Part shown: piece after piece, positions 27,512 to 35,549 of the stretch
Position numbering within the stretch: the stretch's first letter is position 1
How the letters are laid out: each line of letters begins with the position of its first letter
Position numbers and translations under genes: made by a program
Assembly (NCBI RefSeq): GCF_020171985.1
Contig: NZ_JAIVAL010000003.1
Span: 124,001 to 188,000, forward strand
Direction of reading: 5' to 3'
Source: Halobacillus halophilus
GTDB lineage: Bacteria > Bacillota > Bacilli > Bacillales > Halobacillaceae
DNA: 64,000 bases
Notes under the pieces: model-generated
What the model was told of the DNA's origin: nothing
The model's input: the letters and a program-made list of their open reading frames with translations, nothing else
Databases searched by the model: none

Positions 27512-27541
27512 AGTATGACAAACATACGGAATACTTGTCAA
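27512..27541 (-). promoter_or_regulatory. codBA promoter
   Basis: On the minus strand TTGACA at 27541-27536, 18-nt spacer, CATACT at 27517-27512. The start point would be near 27505. Confidence 0.7.
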
Positions 27542-27559
27542 ATACTGATTTAAAAAACA

Positions 27560-27618
27560 CCAAAAAACCCCACCTCAGGTCATCCATATTATGGATGACC
27601 TGAGGTGGGGTTTTTTGG
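27560..27618. repeat. Perfect 28-bp palindrome, copy 2
   Basis: Two exact 28-nt reverse-complement arms around an ATT loop. The inner 18 nt equal copy 1 at 18214-18272; the outer part is CCAAAAAACC here and CCAAAATATG there, each compensated in the other arm. It lies just upstream of the codBA promoter. The T-run on either strand could terminate transcription. Confidence 0.9.
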
Positions 27619-27774
27619 GACAAATGGGGTTCTTGATGACTAAATCAACTTTATCTTTCTTTAATACTTTAAAGTGTGTTTACACCAGGGCGGTGCTGTA
27701 TTACAATTTGTATTGAACAAGCTTTCTCACGTTTCTAACCAATTTTGTGAGAACATGTAGAAAAAGACCAAGCC

Positions 27775-27812
27775 GCTCAAGGACTCCACTTGTAAGAGGG
27801 GAGTCCTTGAGC
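27775..27812 (-). terminator. Terminator of the small membrane protein gene
   Basis: A 13-bp perfect stem GCTCAAGGACTCC/GGAGTCCTTGAGC, then GGCTTGGTCTTTTTC on the minus strand. The adjacent 27619-27774 stretch holds nothing else I can identify. Confidence 0.7.
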
Positions 27813-27832
27813 CTTGTTAGGTAGATTAATAT

Positions 27833-28048
27833 TTACCTCCGTATAGGTATTTTACTCGATTTGGCTGAGAGGTTATCAGAATTCTTCTCGCCCCTCAAAT
27901 ATGTACAAATCTTAGTCAGTTGATGAAAAATACCTAACAATACACCTAAAATAGCTCCTAGCAATAATGTGTTACCAAACCCTTCCGGAATAATCCCGAG
28001 AAAGAATGCAGCGCCTATGCTGATAAGCATATACATCACAACAATCAT
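27833..28048 (-). CDS. Small membrane protein
   Basis: 71 residues from ATG 28048, behind AAGGTGGAGAG; the longer frame to 28075 would read through that site. Two Gly-rich helices (about 2-20 and 26-45) are followed by a basic tail. It resembles many two-helix Bacillus proteins, and no function is known. Confidence 0.6.
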   Translation of the reverse strand: MIVVMYMLISIGAAFFLGIIPEGFGNTLLLGAILGVLLGIFHQLTKICTYLRGEKNSDNLSAKSSKIPIRR

Positions 28049-28134
28049 ACCATCTCTCCACCTTATGAATGACAAATTACAATCTACTAATCCAGTATTC
28101 TAGATCCACTTGTGAATCGTACAGGGAACATCCA

Positions 28135-28344
28135 TTAACTATTCAAAGACTTTTCTTTTCTGACTTTCCGAATATCAAAGAAGCCTATCATTCCACAGAC
28201 AGCTGTACCTAATATCAAAATACAAGTAAGAATCCAATTCTCTCCCCAAGTGGAGATCCCGCTGAATAAACATGCCACCGCTACAGCTATGGCTCCATAT
28301 CTCGCTCGCCATTTATCCAACAGGGAAGCATTCCCGCTTTCCAT
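28135..28344 (-). CDS. Small membrane protein
   Basis: 69 residues from ATG 28344, ten bases after GGAG. An alternative GTG at 28386 directly follows the flavodoxin-like gene's stop and would give 83 residues with an Arg-rich start. Two helices (about 20-36 and 40-58) end in a basic tail DIRKVRKEKS. It lies downstream of the reductase on the same strand. Confidence 0.58.
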   Translation of the reverse strand: MESGNASLLDKWRARYGAIAVAVACLFSGISTWGENWILTCILILGTAVCGMIGFFDIRKVRKEKSLNS

Positions 28345-28386
28345 ATGCACTCTTCTCCTTCTATCCAAAAGCTCCCTGGACCTCAC

Positions 28387-28935
28387 TCAGCCCTTATTCA
28401 TCAGACTCTTGTTCATAGCTTTCGCATATTCTATAGATTTCTCATCCTTTAAGATATCTAAAGGTTTCACACCGTCTCCTAAAATATAGTCAACAAAAGT
28501 AAAATTCATGAATTCACAAATATACTTAAATTGCTGAACGAGAGGCAGACCTTTGATTCTCGGTTCATCTCCTCCAACGGCTATTAAGTAAACAGGTTTA
28601 TTCGTCATGGACGCTTTAAAATTAGGGAAATTATGGTCTCTTGCGGTTTGGGACCACCGGTCAACAAAGGTTTTCATCACACTGGACATCCCGTACCAGT
28701 AAATAGGTGTAGCAAAAATCAGTACATCCGCATCCATTACCTTCGAAACAATTTGATCATAATCATCTTCTACCTGATCAAACCCTTTTTCATCATGTCT
28801 TTGATCAACAATATGGTTCATCTGGTAATCTTTTAAAAATATTTTGTGGACCGGTAGCTCTCCTATAACGGTATCTGTTAACAATTCTGTGTTTCCGCCC
28901 TCGCGCGTTCCTCCATAAAGTACAACAATATTCAA
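28387..28935 (-). CDS. NAD(P)H-dependent FMN reductase / flavodoxin-like protein
   Basis: 182 residues. VVLYGGTREGGNTELL is the FMN phosphate-binding loop, and ATPIYWYGMSSVMKTFVDRW is the signature of the NADPH-dependent FMN reductase/iron-sulphur flavoprotein group. The TTG start at 28935 follows GAGGTGA; the frame start at 28953 has no site. It probably transfers electrons from NAD(P)H to quinones or other acceptors. The acceptor is unknown. Confidence 0.9.
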   Translation of the reverse strand: MNIVVLYGGTREGGNTELLTDTVIGELPVHKIFLKDYQMNHIVDQRHDEKGFDQVEDDYDQIVSKVMDADVLIFATPIYWYGMSSVMKTFVDRWSQTARDHNFPNFKASMTNKPVYLIAVGGDEPRIKGLPLVQQFKYICEFMNFTFVDYILGDGVKPLDILKDEKSIEYAKAMNKSLMNKG

Positions 28936-29035
28936 TCCAGTCACCTCATCCAAAATTTAATTTAGTATAGTTATCGGTACAAACCCTGCACGATATAGTT
29001 TGATCCTATCTTAATAGAAGCAGAACTCATAGCAT

Positions 29036-29404
29036 TTAACACTGACATACCATCAGCATATTCCCATCCGGATCTTTGAAAACAAAAAAGTGATCATGCA
29101 TCACCTCCGAGACGAGCTCCACATGCTGTTCTTTCAATAATCGGTAAGAGGCGTGAATATCATTCGAGCTGAATTGAACAGCTGGCACGTTCAAGGCAGG
29201 CAATTCACCATTATCCCCGCGCCACATTGGCATCTCATCAAACACCAGATCTATTCCATTCATATCCGCTACAAATAAGTGACCAAATTGAATCTCTCCT
29301 CCTTCAATACCTAACACACCCTCATACCACTCTTTGGCTTTTTCAATATCTTCAACCGGAATAAATACAGTATTTACATGATGATTAATTGGACGATCAG
29401 CCAT
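29036..29404 (-). CDS. VOC-family protein
   Basis: 122 residues. HVNTVFIPVEDIEKAKEWYEGVLG and FVFKDPDGNMLMVCQ mark the two half-modules of a glyoxalase/dioxygenase-like fold. Conserved metal positions are only partly kept (His9 and late hydrophobic residues), so it may be non-catalytic. The ATG follows GGGAGGG. A second VOC gene lies 32 bases upstream in the same direction, suggesting tandem duplication and joint transcription. Confidence 0.83.
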   Translation of the reverse strand: MADRPINHHVNTVFIPVEDIEKAKEWYEGVLGIEGGEIQFGHLFVADMNGIDLVFDEMPMWRGDNGELPALNVPAVQFSSNDIHASYRLLKEQHVELVSEVMHDHFFVFKDPDGNMLMVCQC

Positions 29405-29436
29405 CGTTACCCTCCCGTTCCTTAATTTCTAAACAG

Positions 29437-29784
29437 TTACCCGGACGTGCACGCAAGCAGTTTATTGCCTTCCGGATCATAAAAATGACAGCCATACATT
29501 TGACCACCAAAATTCTCAATCTCGTCTACCTTTACGTTCTTTTCCTTCAATTTCGTTTGGGTCAACTCAATCTCATCCGTTTCAAAAAGAAAAGGCGAAT
29601 AAGGTAATGGGGTAATCTCTTTCACTTGCGCCTGTAACAAAATGAGCGATGGGCCATTCATTTTAAATTGCAGAAAGCCCTCCCCTTCAGCTTCTACCTC
29701 GAAATCCAGCACATTCTTATACCATTCTTTTGTACTTTCAAAGTTCACCAGGTGAATAAAACAACGATTGATTTTATTTTTCAT
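29437..29784 (-). CDS. VOC-family protein
   Basis: 115 residues. CFIHLVNFESTKEWYKNVLDFE and CHFYDPEGNKLLACTS are the two VOC half-modules. It begins with ATG 29784 after GAGGAGAAG. It is followed by another VOC gene. Sequence similarity between the two is modest, so they are likely paralogues of different specificity. The substrate is unknown. Confidence 0.82.
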   Translation of the reverse strand: MKNKINRCFIHLVNFESTKEWYKNVLDFEVEAEGEGFLQFKMNGPSLILLQAQVKEITPLPYSPFLFETDEIELTQTKLKEKNVKVDEIENFGGQMYGCHFYDPEGNKLLACTSG

Positions 29785-29841
29785 AAAGTAAACTTCTCCT
29801 CTCTACTTTTTTAAGAAAAACTCATAGGTGGAGGATCATAT

Positions 29842-29919
29842 ATGTATTACGCGTGGTTGTTTACCTTCGCGACCACTATGATGATGGCTATCTTTTCCAG
29901 AGCCCCCCTTATTATTTGA
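29842..29919 (+). CDS. Possible 25-residue hydrophobic peptide
   Basis: A strong AGGTGGAGG site precedes an ATG encoding 25 mostly hydrophobic residues (MYYAWLFTFATTMMMAIFSR then five more) and a TGA. It lies alone between leftward genes. The ribosome site is good, but the peptide is too short to judge; it may be a chance frame or a small membrane peptide. Confidence 0.35.
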   Translation: MYYAWLFTFATTMMMAIFSRAPLII

Positions 29920-29973
29920 ATTTCATGTCAATTATTTCAAAATATTCTGTCAAGAGCAACTTGCCCTTTGTAT

Positions 29974-30006
29974 AAAAAAAGAAGCTTACCTCTGACGGCA
30001 AACTTC
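29974..30006 (-). terminator. Terminator of the CxxC-20-CxxC gene
   Basis: On the minus strand, GAAGTTTGCC pairs with GGTAAGCTTC (two G-U pairs) and is followed by TTTTTTT. Confidence 0.83.
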
Positions 30007-30041
30007 CCTTGTCACTATGATATTTGCCTGCGTTTAACCGT

Positions 30042-30335
30042 TCATGATCCTTGTTTCACTAACTTATAATTAGCTGTAAAAGGACTTATGAGCATACCAA
30101 TTCCAAATATGAAAAGACCGGTCACAATCGTAAAAAAATTATTGTCGAAAGGGGTTAAAAACAATCCGAATACAAGAAACGGAACCACACTTACAAACGT
30201 TACGTTAAACCTGGAAGGAAAATCTATTTTATGTTCACACCCGCACTTTCTGCAGGTAATCAATCCATAATGCAGATTTCTCTTTAAAATTTCACTCCAT
30301 TTAAATGCTGTATCGCAACAATCACAACGAGTCAT
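30042..30335 (-). CDS. CxxC-20-CxxC zinc-ribbon membrane protein
   Basis: 97 residues. Cys4 and Cys7, then exactly 20 residues, then Cys28 and Cys31 give the CxxC-x20-CxxC signature of the TIGR04104 family; Cys6 is extra. Two membrane helices follow (about 45-62 and 66-84). It probably binds one zinc ion on the cytoplasmic side. Function is unknown across the family. Confidence 0.83.
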   Translation of the reverse strand: MTRCDCCDTAFKWSEILKRNLHYGLITCRKCGCEHKIDFPSRFNVTFVSVVPFLVFGLFLTPFDNNFFTIVTGLFIFGIGMLISPFTANYKLVKQGS

Positions 30336-30674
30336 AGGAAAACACCAACTTCTTTTAATTTTGTTATGAAATGAGCCAGTACGTTTCGATTACCTTATCC
30401 GTCTGGCCAACCCACTATCTATCATGGATCACTTTCTAGAAAATCTCCAAGTAATGAGGGAGCTACCCCATTATGTAATACGCGCTGAATTTTTATGTTC
30501 CGAACCACGGAAAGCAGGATAATTTCCGTCCTTTATAGTATTAATAAATACAAGGATTTATCTACTCGCAATCCTTGTCGTCCTTCCAATTTTTCTCAAC
30601 AATTCTAGTTATCTCACAGACTTGAGTGGGAAAATAGTAGGCAGGAACAAATTTAATCCAAGGAGGCATTTAAA
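30336..30674. other. Intergenic region with a possible stress promoter
   Basis: About 340 bases between divergent genes. The only candidate signal is GTTATC, 14-nt spacer, GGGAAA at 30608-30633, a weak sigma-B-like match about 40 bases before the 71-residue protein gene. Nothing else is recognisable. Confidence 0.35.
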
Positions 30675-30890
30675 ATGGCAGAAGTATCTTCCATGAAGCA
30701 AGCCGTTGAAGTATTACGAGGTAAGGGACTATCCAATAGGGATATCCTTAGCAACGTAGATAACAGCCATTTCCCGTTTGATGATGAGGAAGTGGTCATG
30801 ACCTTTATTGATTTGCAGATTGAATGTTCCTCTGATGAAGATTTTAATAAACTAGTGGCTTACTTATATGATTTTGACTTAAACAACTAA
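30675..30890 (+). CDS. Small acidic protein, unknown
   Basis: 71 residues, acidic and soluble, with two or three predicted helices (SSMKQAVEVLRGKGLSNRDIL; EEVVMTFIDLQIEC; DEDFNKLVAYLYDF). The strong AAGGAGG site and downstream terminator support a real gene. No family recognised. A possible sigma-B promoter upstream would make it a stress protein, which is a weak inference. Confidence 0.7.
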   Translation: MAEVSSMKQAVEVLRGKGLSNRDILSNVDNSHFPFDDEEVVMTFIDLQIECSSDEDFNKLVAYLYDFDLNN

Positions 30891-30897
30891 GCTGAAT

Positions 30898-30942
30898 CCA
30901 GGATAAAAAGGAGACGGGCTCCTTAAGGAAGCCCTTATCCTG
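30898..30942 (+). terminator. Terminator-like hairpin
   Basis: Nested stems CAGGATAA/TTATCCTG and GGGCT/AGCCC just after the small acidic protein gene. The T-tract is weak. Confidence 0.6.
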
Positions 30943-30966
30943 AATAATCGCTTTCCTGTTTTATCG

Positions 30967-31003
30967 TTATCCAGTTATTACAACCCCTCTAATAACTGGA
31001 TAA
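30967..31003. repeat. 14-bp perfect stem overlapping the HAAS gene's stop codon
   Basis: TTATCCAGTTATTA and TAATAACTGGATAA flank a 9-nt loop. The right arm contains the last codons and stop of the leftward HAAS gene. No T-run follows on that strand, so this may be an mRNA 3'-end protector rather than a terminator. Confidence 0.6.
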
Positions 31004-31618
31004 TTCTACTATCTTAACGTGGTTCTGATATAGAGATCGCATAGAGAAGTAAGTGCACGTCCACACCAGTACATAACAAGCAAGGTAAGCCATATTAAAT
31101 GCAGCCAGTTCTCCAGTCTGCATGATGCTTAGCGAAAATAAACCAAAAGGGATCGCTAACACGGGGACCATTATTCGGCCAGCTTTGCGCAGAATATCCC
31201 CTCTCTTCGTCGTCATTTTAGTTTTATAGTAACCAAACAGCACACCGGCCCCGGCTATAAATTGTAATAAAAAAGGTAAAAATAACCCGATATCTATATT
31301 CTCAAAAATCAGCGGGAGAGCTAATGCACCAAATGGTGCGATGACTGAAATAACCGTAACGCCATACCAGTAATCCGGTATAGCAAACTCTTTCTTTTGC
31401 CTGCTGGTTTGTTCTTCCTGAAGAATTTCCTGACTCAGTTGTTCAGGGGACATAAAGGAATCAACAATTTGCTCTTCTGTTTTTCCTTCTTCTGCAACCA
31501 ATTCCATAAGATGATCTCTGATTTCATTAAGATGAGCGCGTCGTTCGTCGGCTGGCAGCGCTCGTAAGTTGTATTCCAACTGAGTTAAATAATCTTCCAC
31601 GGTATGACTTCTGTTCAT
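30989..31618 (-). CDS. HAAS-domain membrane protein
   Basis: 209 residues. The N-terminal 75 residues (TVEDYLTQLEYNLRALPADE, EIRDHLMELVAEEGKTEEQIV) are the HAAS/DUF1700 helical domain, which is almost always encoded beside a PadR regulator. About four membrane helices follow. It probably acts as a sensor or partner of the PadR protein encoded 6 bases upstream. The ribosome site GGAGGGGAG lies at the end of padR. Confidence 0.88.
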   Translation of the reverse strand: MNRSHTVEDYLTQLEYNLRALPADERRAHLNEIRDHLMELVAEEGKTEEQIVDSFMSPEQLSQEILQEEQTSRQKKEFAIPDYWYGVTVISVIAPFGALALPLIFENIDIGLFLPFLLQFIAGAGVLFGYYKTKMTTKRGDILRKAGRIMVPVLAIPFGLFSLSIMQTGELAAFNMAYLACYVLVWTCTYFSMRSLYQNHVKIVELSSY

Positions 31619-31624
31619 GTGTTT

Positions 31625-31963
31625 CTACTCCCCTCCAGCTTGCAGGTTGTTTAAGAACGAATAAACCGTTAGAAACTCGTTCCATCGATCCTCAGAAATT
31701 TCCTTCCCTGCATCGGTTAGATAATAATACTTTCTGCTCCTTCCCTCATGCTCTTCTTTAAAAGAACCAATCCACCCATTCGCACTCATCCGCCGTAAAA
31801 TAGGATAGATAGAACCGTCTGCTATTGGAAAACTACTGTCCTCTTGTAATTTTTTCGTGATTTGATATCCGTACATCGCGTCATTTTTTAAAAGTAAAAG
31901 AATCGCTAGTTCGAAGGTGCCTTTTCTTAATTGCGTATGCCATTTGTCATTTTTTGTATCCAT
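31625..31963 (-). CDS. PadR-family transcriptional regulator
   Basis: 112 residues. LRKGTFELAILLLLKNDAMYGYQITKKL is the characteristic PadR start, ADGSIYPILRRMSANGWI the recognition helix and GRSRKYYYLTDAGKE the wing. The ATG at 31963 has no ribosome site but lies only 6 nt after a -10 box, so the mRNA is probably leaderless; the frame upstream of it runs through the promoter. It is cotranscribed with the HAAS membrane protein and likely autorepressed through the palindrome at its -35 box. Confidence 0.92.
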   Translation of the reverse strand: MDTKNDKWHTQLRKGTFELAILLLLKNDAMYGYQITKKLQEDSSFPIADGSIYPILRRMSANGWIGSFKEEHEGRSRKYYYLTDAGKEISEDRWNEFLTVYSFLNNLQAGGE

Positions 31964-31969
31964 AGCTAC

Positions 31970-32009
31970 ATAATATATCAGTGCTATATATGTGTCAATG
32001 ACACATATA
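31970..32009 (-). promoter_or_regulatory. padR promoter with overlapping PadR operator
   Basis: On the minus strand, TTGACA (31998-31993), 17-nt spacer, TATTAT (31975-31970). A palindrome with 11-nt arms TATATGTGTCA/TGACACATATA at 31987-32009 covers the -35 box and contains ATGT-N9-ACAT, matching PadR-type operators. Binding would block RNA polymerase. Confidence 0.82.
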
Positions 32010-32073
32010 AGATACAGAGGCTGATTTTTGCAGGTCAACTCTCCCTTGTTACGTTTGAGGAAGCACTCTAGTC

Positions 32074-32103
32074 AAAAAAACTCTCCCCTAAAGAAGGAGA
32101 GAG
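32074..32103 (-). terminator. Terminator on the minus strand
   Basis: Stem CTCTCTCC/GGGGAGAG followed by TTTTTTT on the minus strand. It probably ends the transcript of the 135-residue protein gene, and of the small broken frame between them. Confidence 0.82.
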
Positions 32104-32112
32104 TCATGTCAT

Positions 32113-32196
32113 TCAACTATTAAGAAAACTGTCTTCATCCATCACATCCTCTAATTGTAAATAAGCTGAAAACCATCAATTGGTCTTCAGCTCCAT
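32113..32196 (-). pseudogene. Possible 27-codon small ORF broken by an in-frame TGA
   Basis: ATG at 32196 after AAGGGA, six codons, TGA, then 20 codons in the same frame (WFSAYLQLEDVMDEDSFLNS) to a final TGA. The second part looks protein-like. It may be a decayed small protein or chance. No homologue known. Confidence 0.2.
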
Positions 32197-32221
32197 TCCC
32201 TTAATACTTACTTCATTTTTT

Positions 32222-32629
32222 TCAATCAAAAGAAATAGAAAGCCCCACAACTTGATCCGAATAAACCATCATCTCACTCATAGATGTCTTTACTTCAGGA
32301 TTAGCCAAAGGCTGGATGGTAACATCTTTCAAGTGAATGGGAGCAGAAACGTTGTATGCATCCAACTCACCTGAAAGTTCCCCCATCTCTTCATCAAATT
32401 GAGCGAGTCCGTATTCCATGAAAGTCCGGTTCGTCTCTTCCGCTTGAAACAAATTAATTGAGCCTTCTATCATGGCGGTTTGAGTATGCAAAAACAGTTT
32501 TCCTTCTGCGTTTGTAATGCGATCTTCCGTAATCAATCCTTTGGCGTGTTGATCTTTGAGGTCTGCTAGATGTGTTGTCATAGCTTTTTTATAATCCAGG
32601 GCTTGTTTGAAGTTTTTCAACTTTCCCAT
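32222..32629 (-). CDS. Hypothetical soluble protein
   Basis: 135 residues. The start is strongly helical and charged (NFKQALDYKKAMTTHLADLKDQHAKGLI). The C-terminal half is beta-rich (APIHLKDVTIQPLANPEVKTSM, QVVGLSISFD). The ATG follows AGAGGAGG. It has no signal peptide or membrane helices and no family I recognise. Confidence 0.7.
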   Translation of the reverse strand: MGKLKNFKQALDYKKAMTTHLADLKDQHAKGLITEDRITNAEGKLFLHTQTAMIEGSINLFQAEETNRTFMEYGLAQFDEEMGELSGELDAYNVSAPIHLKDVTIQPLANPEVKTSMSEMMVYSDQVVGLSISFD

Positions 32630-32705
32630 AAAGTGTTCCTCCTCTAAATGAATAGAATAATCATCTTTCTGAATTCAATAGGATCGTCATCGGCTGTTTC
32701 GCCCA

Positions 32706-33149
32706 TTAGGTTAATGATTTCTTAAAAACATAACTGACTTTATCATACTCCAGCTTATCCCTATAAAACCTGTGTGCATCAGAACGCTGTAACCCAGATG
32801 ATAAAGCCACACTCTCAAAACCATTTTCTTTTCCCCACGTATGTACATAAGAAAGCAGTTTTTCGCCATAACCTCTCGAACGCTCGTTTTGATCTGTAAC
32901 TAGGTCACAAACCCAGACAAACCTTCCGTAATATAGAGTCGTCATCGGCTTAACCCCCGTGACAGCCACGACCTTCTCACCTTCCATTAAAGCAAACATC
33001 CTGTACCGATCGACTTCTCTGGCCTCTAATACTAATTCCAGGTATGTGTTTTCATCTAGATGAGTTCGCAATTGCTTCATAACAGGAAATCCCTGCATGA
33101 TTTCATCTTTAGTGATAAGCTCTTTTACAGTCACTGTATCCATTTTCAA
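32706..33149 (-). CDS. GNAT-family N-acetyltransferase
   Basis: 147 residues. [26 protein letters not shown] holds beta4 and the acetyl-CoA pyrophosphate loop (RSRGYG in place of QxxGxG/A), and [15 protein letters not shown] is motif B. The TTG at 33149 fits AAAGG at spacing 7; the ATG at 33143 is an alternative. The acceptor is unknown. Confidence 0.87.
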   Translation of the reverse strand: MKMDTVTVKELITKDEIMQGFPVMKQLRTHLDENTYLELVLEAREVDRYRMFALMEGEKVVAVTGVKPMTTLYYGRFVWVCDLVTDQNERSRGYGEKLLSYVHTWGKENGFESVALSSGLQRSDAHRFYRDKLEYDKVSYVFKKSLT

Positions 33150-33191
33150 TAATCAGCCTTTCCAAAGTATTTGACCATCTTCCAATGCCTT

Positions 33192-34211
33192 TTACGAGAT
33201 TAAATATCCTTCAATGGCTTTCGTTAGTTTGAATGGTTCCGCTTCTACATTAGACGGGATCACAATCTTTAGATCCAGATTTGGGTAAATAGAGGATCTA
33301 AAGCTGACTCCGGGATCATACCCCATTATGTGGTATTTGTGTACATGGTTATTTTTCTGGTTCATGTAGATTCCATAACCATAATAGACTTCTCCATTTA
33401 TCTGAACATGAGGATAGAGTAACTTTCGGGTCGTCTCTTCATTTAAAAGCTGATAATCAAATAATGCCTCCCATAGCTTCATCATGTCCGGAGCTGTTAC
33501 AAAAACTCCTCCATCAGATCCTCCCTTTTTAGGAAGAGAATAAATATTCGTTCTCCACGTGTTCTCTTTATGGTTATCAATATATCCTGCCGCTGTATTG
33601 CTAGGAAGCTGATCTAACGAAAAATACCCCGATTCATCCATATCACACTTATGAAAAACTTCGGATTCTATATATTCTGTAAAACGCCTTCCCGTTTGTT
33701 CCTCAATAATCAGCCCTAAAAGGATGTATCCGGCATTGTTATAATGGAATCTTTCTCCAGGGGTGAATTTCATTGGCTCTTCCTGAAATAAAGGTAGAAA
33801 ATCGTTAAGAGAATGGATTTGGTACACCGGGAAGGTCTGCCACAGGTCTTCATAATCCTTCATGACCTCTTCATCAAAGTAATCAGGTATGCCGGAAGTA
33901 TGAGTTAACAAATGGTGAATCGTGATTGCTTTATCAAAATGAGGCAAGTGTACACTCAAACAATCAGCCAGACGAGTATTGAAATCCAATAGTCCTTCTT
34001 CTACTAATTGACTAATTCCGATAGCCGTAAATAACTTGCAGCCAGAAGCTATCCCGAAACGAGTGCTGGAAGTGTTCAGCCGTTCCTCCGCCCGGTCTGC
34101 ATACCCAAAGGATAAATCCGATAATATACGCTCACCCTGTTTTACATATACGACTCCTGAGAAGTTCATTTCATCGCTTATGTTCGTGATGAGTTGGTCC
34201 AATTCTTTCAT
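33192..34211 (-). CDS. Serine hydrolase (beta-lactamase/PBP4*-like)
   Basis: 339 residues. ASGCKLFTAIG provides the SxxK motif (Ser and Lys), FHYNNAGYILLG the YxN motif, and HIMGYDPGVS replaces the KTG-like HxG box. This is the class C beta-lactamase/AmpH-like esterase fold. No signal peptide is seen from ATG 34211 (after GGGGGAG), so it is probably cytoplasmic, unlike true beta-lactamases. Substrate unknown. Confidence 0.9.
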   Translation of the reverse strand: MKELDQLITNISDEMNFSGVVYVKQGERILSDLSFGYADRAEERLNTSSTRFGIASGCKLFTAIGISQLVEEGLLDFNTRLADCLSVHLPHFDKAITIHHLLTHTSGIPDYFDEEVMKDYEDLWQTFPVYQIHSLNDFLPLFQEEPMKFTPGERFHYNNAGYILLGLIIEEQTGRRFTEYIESEVFHKCDMDESGYFSLDQLPSNTAAGYIDNHKENTWRTNIYSLPKKGGSDGGVFVTAPDMMKLWEALFDYQLLNEETTRKLLYPHVQINGEVYYGYGIYMNQKNNHVHKYHIMGYDPGVSFRSSIYPNLDLKIVIPSNVEAEPFKLTKAIEGYLIS

Positions 34212-34382
34212 ATTCTTCTCCCCCGTTAATGTATAAATCAATACCATTTTCAATGTCTGTCTTTGCAAAAGATTTCCCATCAAACTTCATATATACATAC
34301 TCTCCCTTCACTCCTATAAATTCATCGCTTAGGTCACCGGGTTATGAAACAATTAACATCAGAAATGATTATTGAACAGTAA

Positions 34383-34840
34383 TTATTCATACCATGCCTT
34401 TACAGGTCGATCCTCAGGGAAGCCATAAAGTTCTCAATATTCCTTTCTTTCTTCTGTAAAATCAAACCACTGCTTACGGCTATCAGGATGGTTCGCATAG
34501 TTAATCACACAGCGAATTTGATCTTCCACACAACTATCCGTCCATACGCCGAGCTGTTTTTCTAATTGGTCAAAAAGTTCAGCAGCGTTCTTATCCTTAA
34601 TTTCCGCTAATTCATAAATATCCAGCTTAAAAACTAATTTCTCAGCTAACTGAAAGCCAATAGAAGGAACCGTTTGAAATTCAGCTAGCCTTTTAAAGCT
34701 GCTGCTCTTGTAAGTGGAATGGTTAACATGCTAGCTAATTGTTCCGTAGTAAAATGATGGATATCGCTTACTTTAACTTTAGATTTCCTAAGGAGTGACT
34801 TTTCCTCTTTTGTTAGTGGTAACTTAGTCGTTGCCCCCAA
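34383..34840 (-). pseudogene. Broken Cdd1-family helix-hairpin-helix protein gene
   Basis: A TTG start at 34840 behind GGGGGAGAG opens a frame reading KLPLTKEEKSLLRKSKVKVS ... TIPLTRAAALKG, then TAG at 34685. A single-base shift continues as LAEFQTVPSIGFQLAEKLVF ... CVEDQIRCVINYANHPDSRK, stops at TGA 34434-34436, then reads ELYGFPEDRPVKAWYE to 34383. This matches the small Cdd1 (pathogenicity locus) family of HhH proteins, inactivated by one frameshift and one nonsense codon. Confidence 0.8.
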
Positions 34841-34906
34841 ACAACTCTCCCCCTTTACTATTCAAAAAGTAATAGTTTCCTTTTTACACATACAACGACG
34901 TAAGCT

Positions 34907-35422
34907 TCAGCATTCCTTTAATCTATTTGTTCTAGAAACAAAGGATCGTATAGGAACCCATACTTCTTCCACAGCTTCAGGGTCATTAGGATGATAGTCT
35001 TCCGTGAGACGCTCAAAGTGCTCCCGATCATCCAATTCGTAGGACGAAGATGGCAGCCACTCTTCAAATATGTATTGTAAAGTCCGGTTGAAACCACTTG
35101 CCGGCCCGTGATGAAAGAACATGGCATACAACCCTCCCCTGAATAAATAAGTTTCCATATCTGCTGCTTCTTCATCCTCATGCTGAGAGACCTCAACAGC
35201 CGCCCACTTCACAAAAGTAGTGGAAGCATTAAATTGCTCAGGATCAAAAGGCTGATCGAAAACTTTTACATTGTACAACAGATCATCCACACGATCGGGA
35301 ATGGAATGACGGTGTGGCATAAAACTTTTCCAAAGCTTTTGTGAGAAATCCTCTTCTAAAGACATCCGCATAGATTTTCCTATCAGTTTCTTTTCCTCTA
35401 CAAGAATAATAGCTGGATTCAT
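34907..35422 (-). CDS. GyrI-like effector-binding domain protein
   Basis: 171 residues. It opens as a typical GyrI-like fold (AIILVEEKKLIGKSMRMSL) and ends with the expected acidic strand (EAVEEVWVPIRSF). FMPHRHSIPDRVDD and LYAMFFHHGPASGFNR match stand-alone relatives. It has no DNA-binding domain, so it may bind or hydrolyse small molecules. The ATG at 35422 follows GGAGGAG. Confidence 0.85.
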   Translation of the reverse strand: MNPAIILVEEKKLIGKSMRMSLEEDFSQKLWKSFMPHRHSIPDRVDDLLYNVKVFDQPFDPEQFNASTTFVKWAAVEVSQHEDEEAADMETYLFRGGLYAMFFHHGPASGFNRTLQYIFEEWLPSSSYELDDREHFERLTEDYHPNDPEAVEEVWVPIRSFVSRTNRLKEC

Positions 35423-35549
35423 CCTACTCTCCTCCGTCATTCATAAAAATCATGCTCATCCTATTCTTCAGTGAATTCGTTAAAGGCTTCACTAGTACTT
35501 CTTCCATTTCAGAACCAATAATCCCTTCTACTGATCAACTGTCCATTAC

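Noticed and set aside
32180-32374. Plus-strand 64-codon frame
   Set aside because: It overlaps the end of the 135-residue protein gene on the opposite strand and has no ribosome site.
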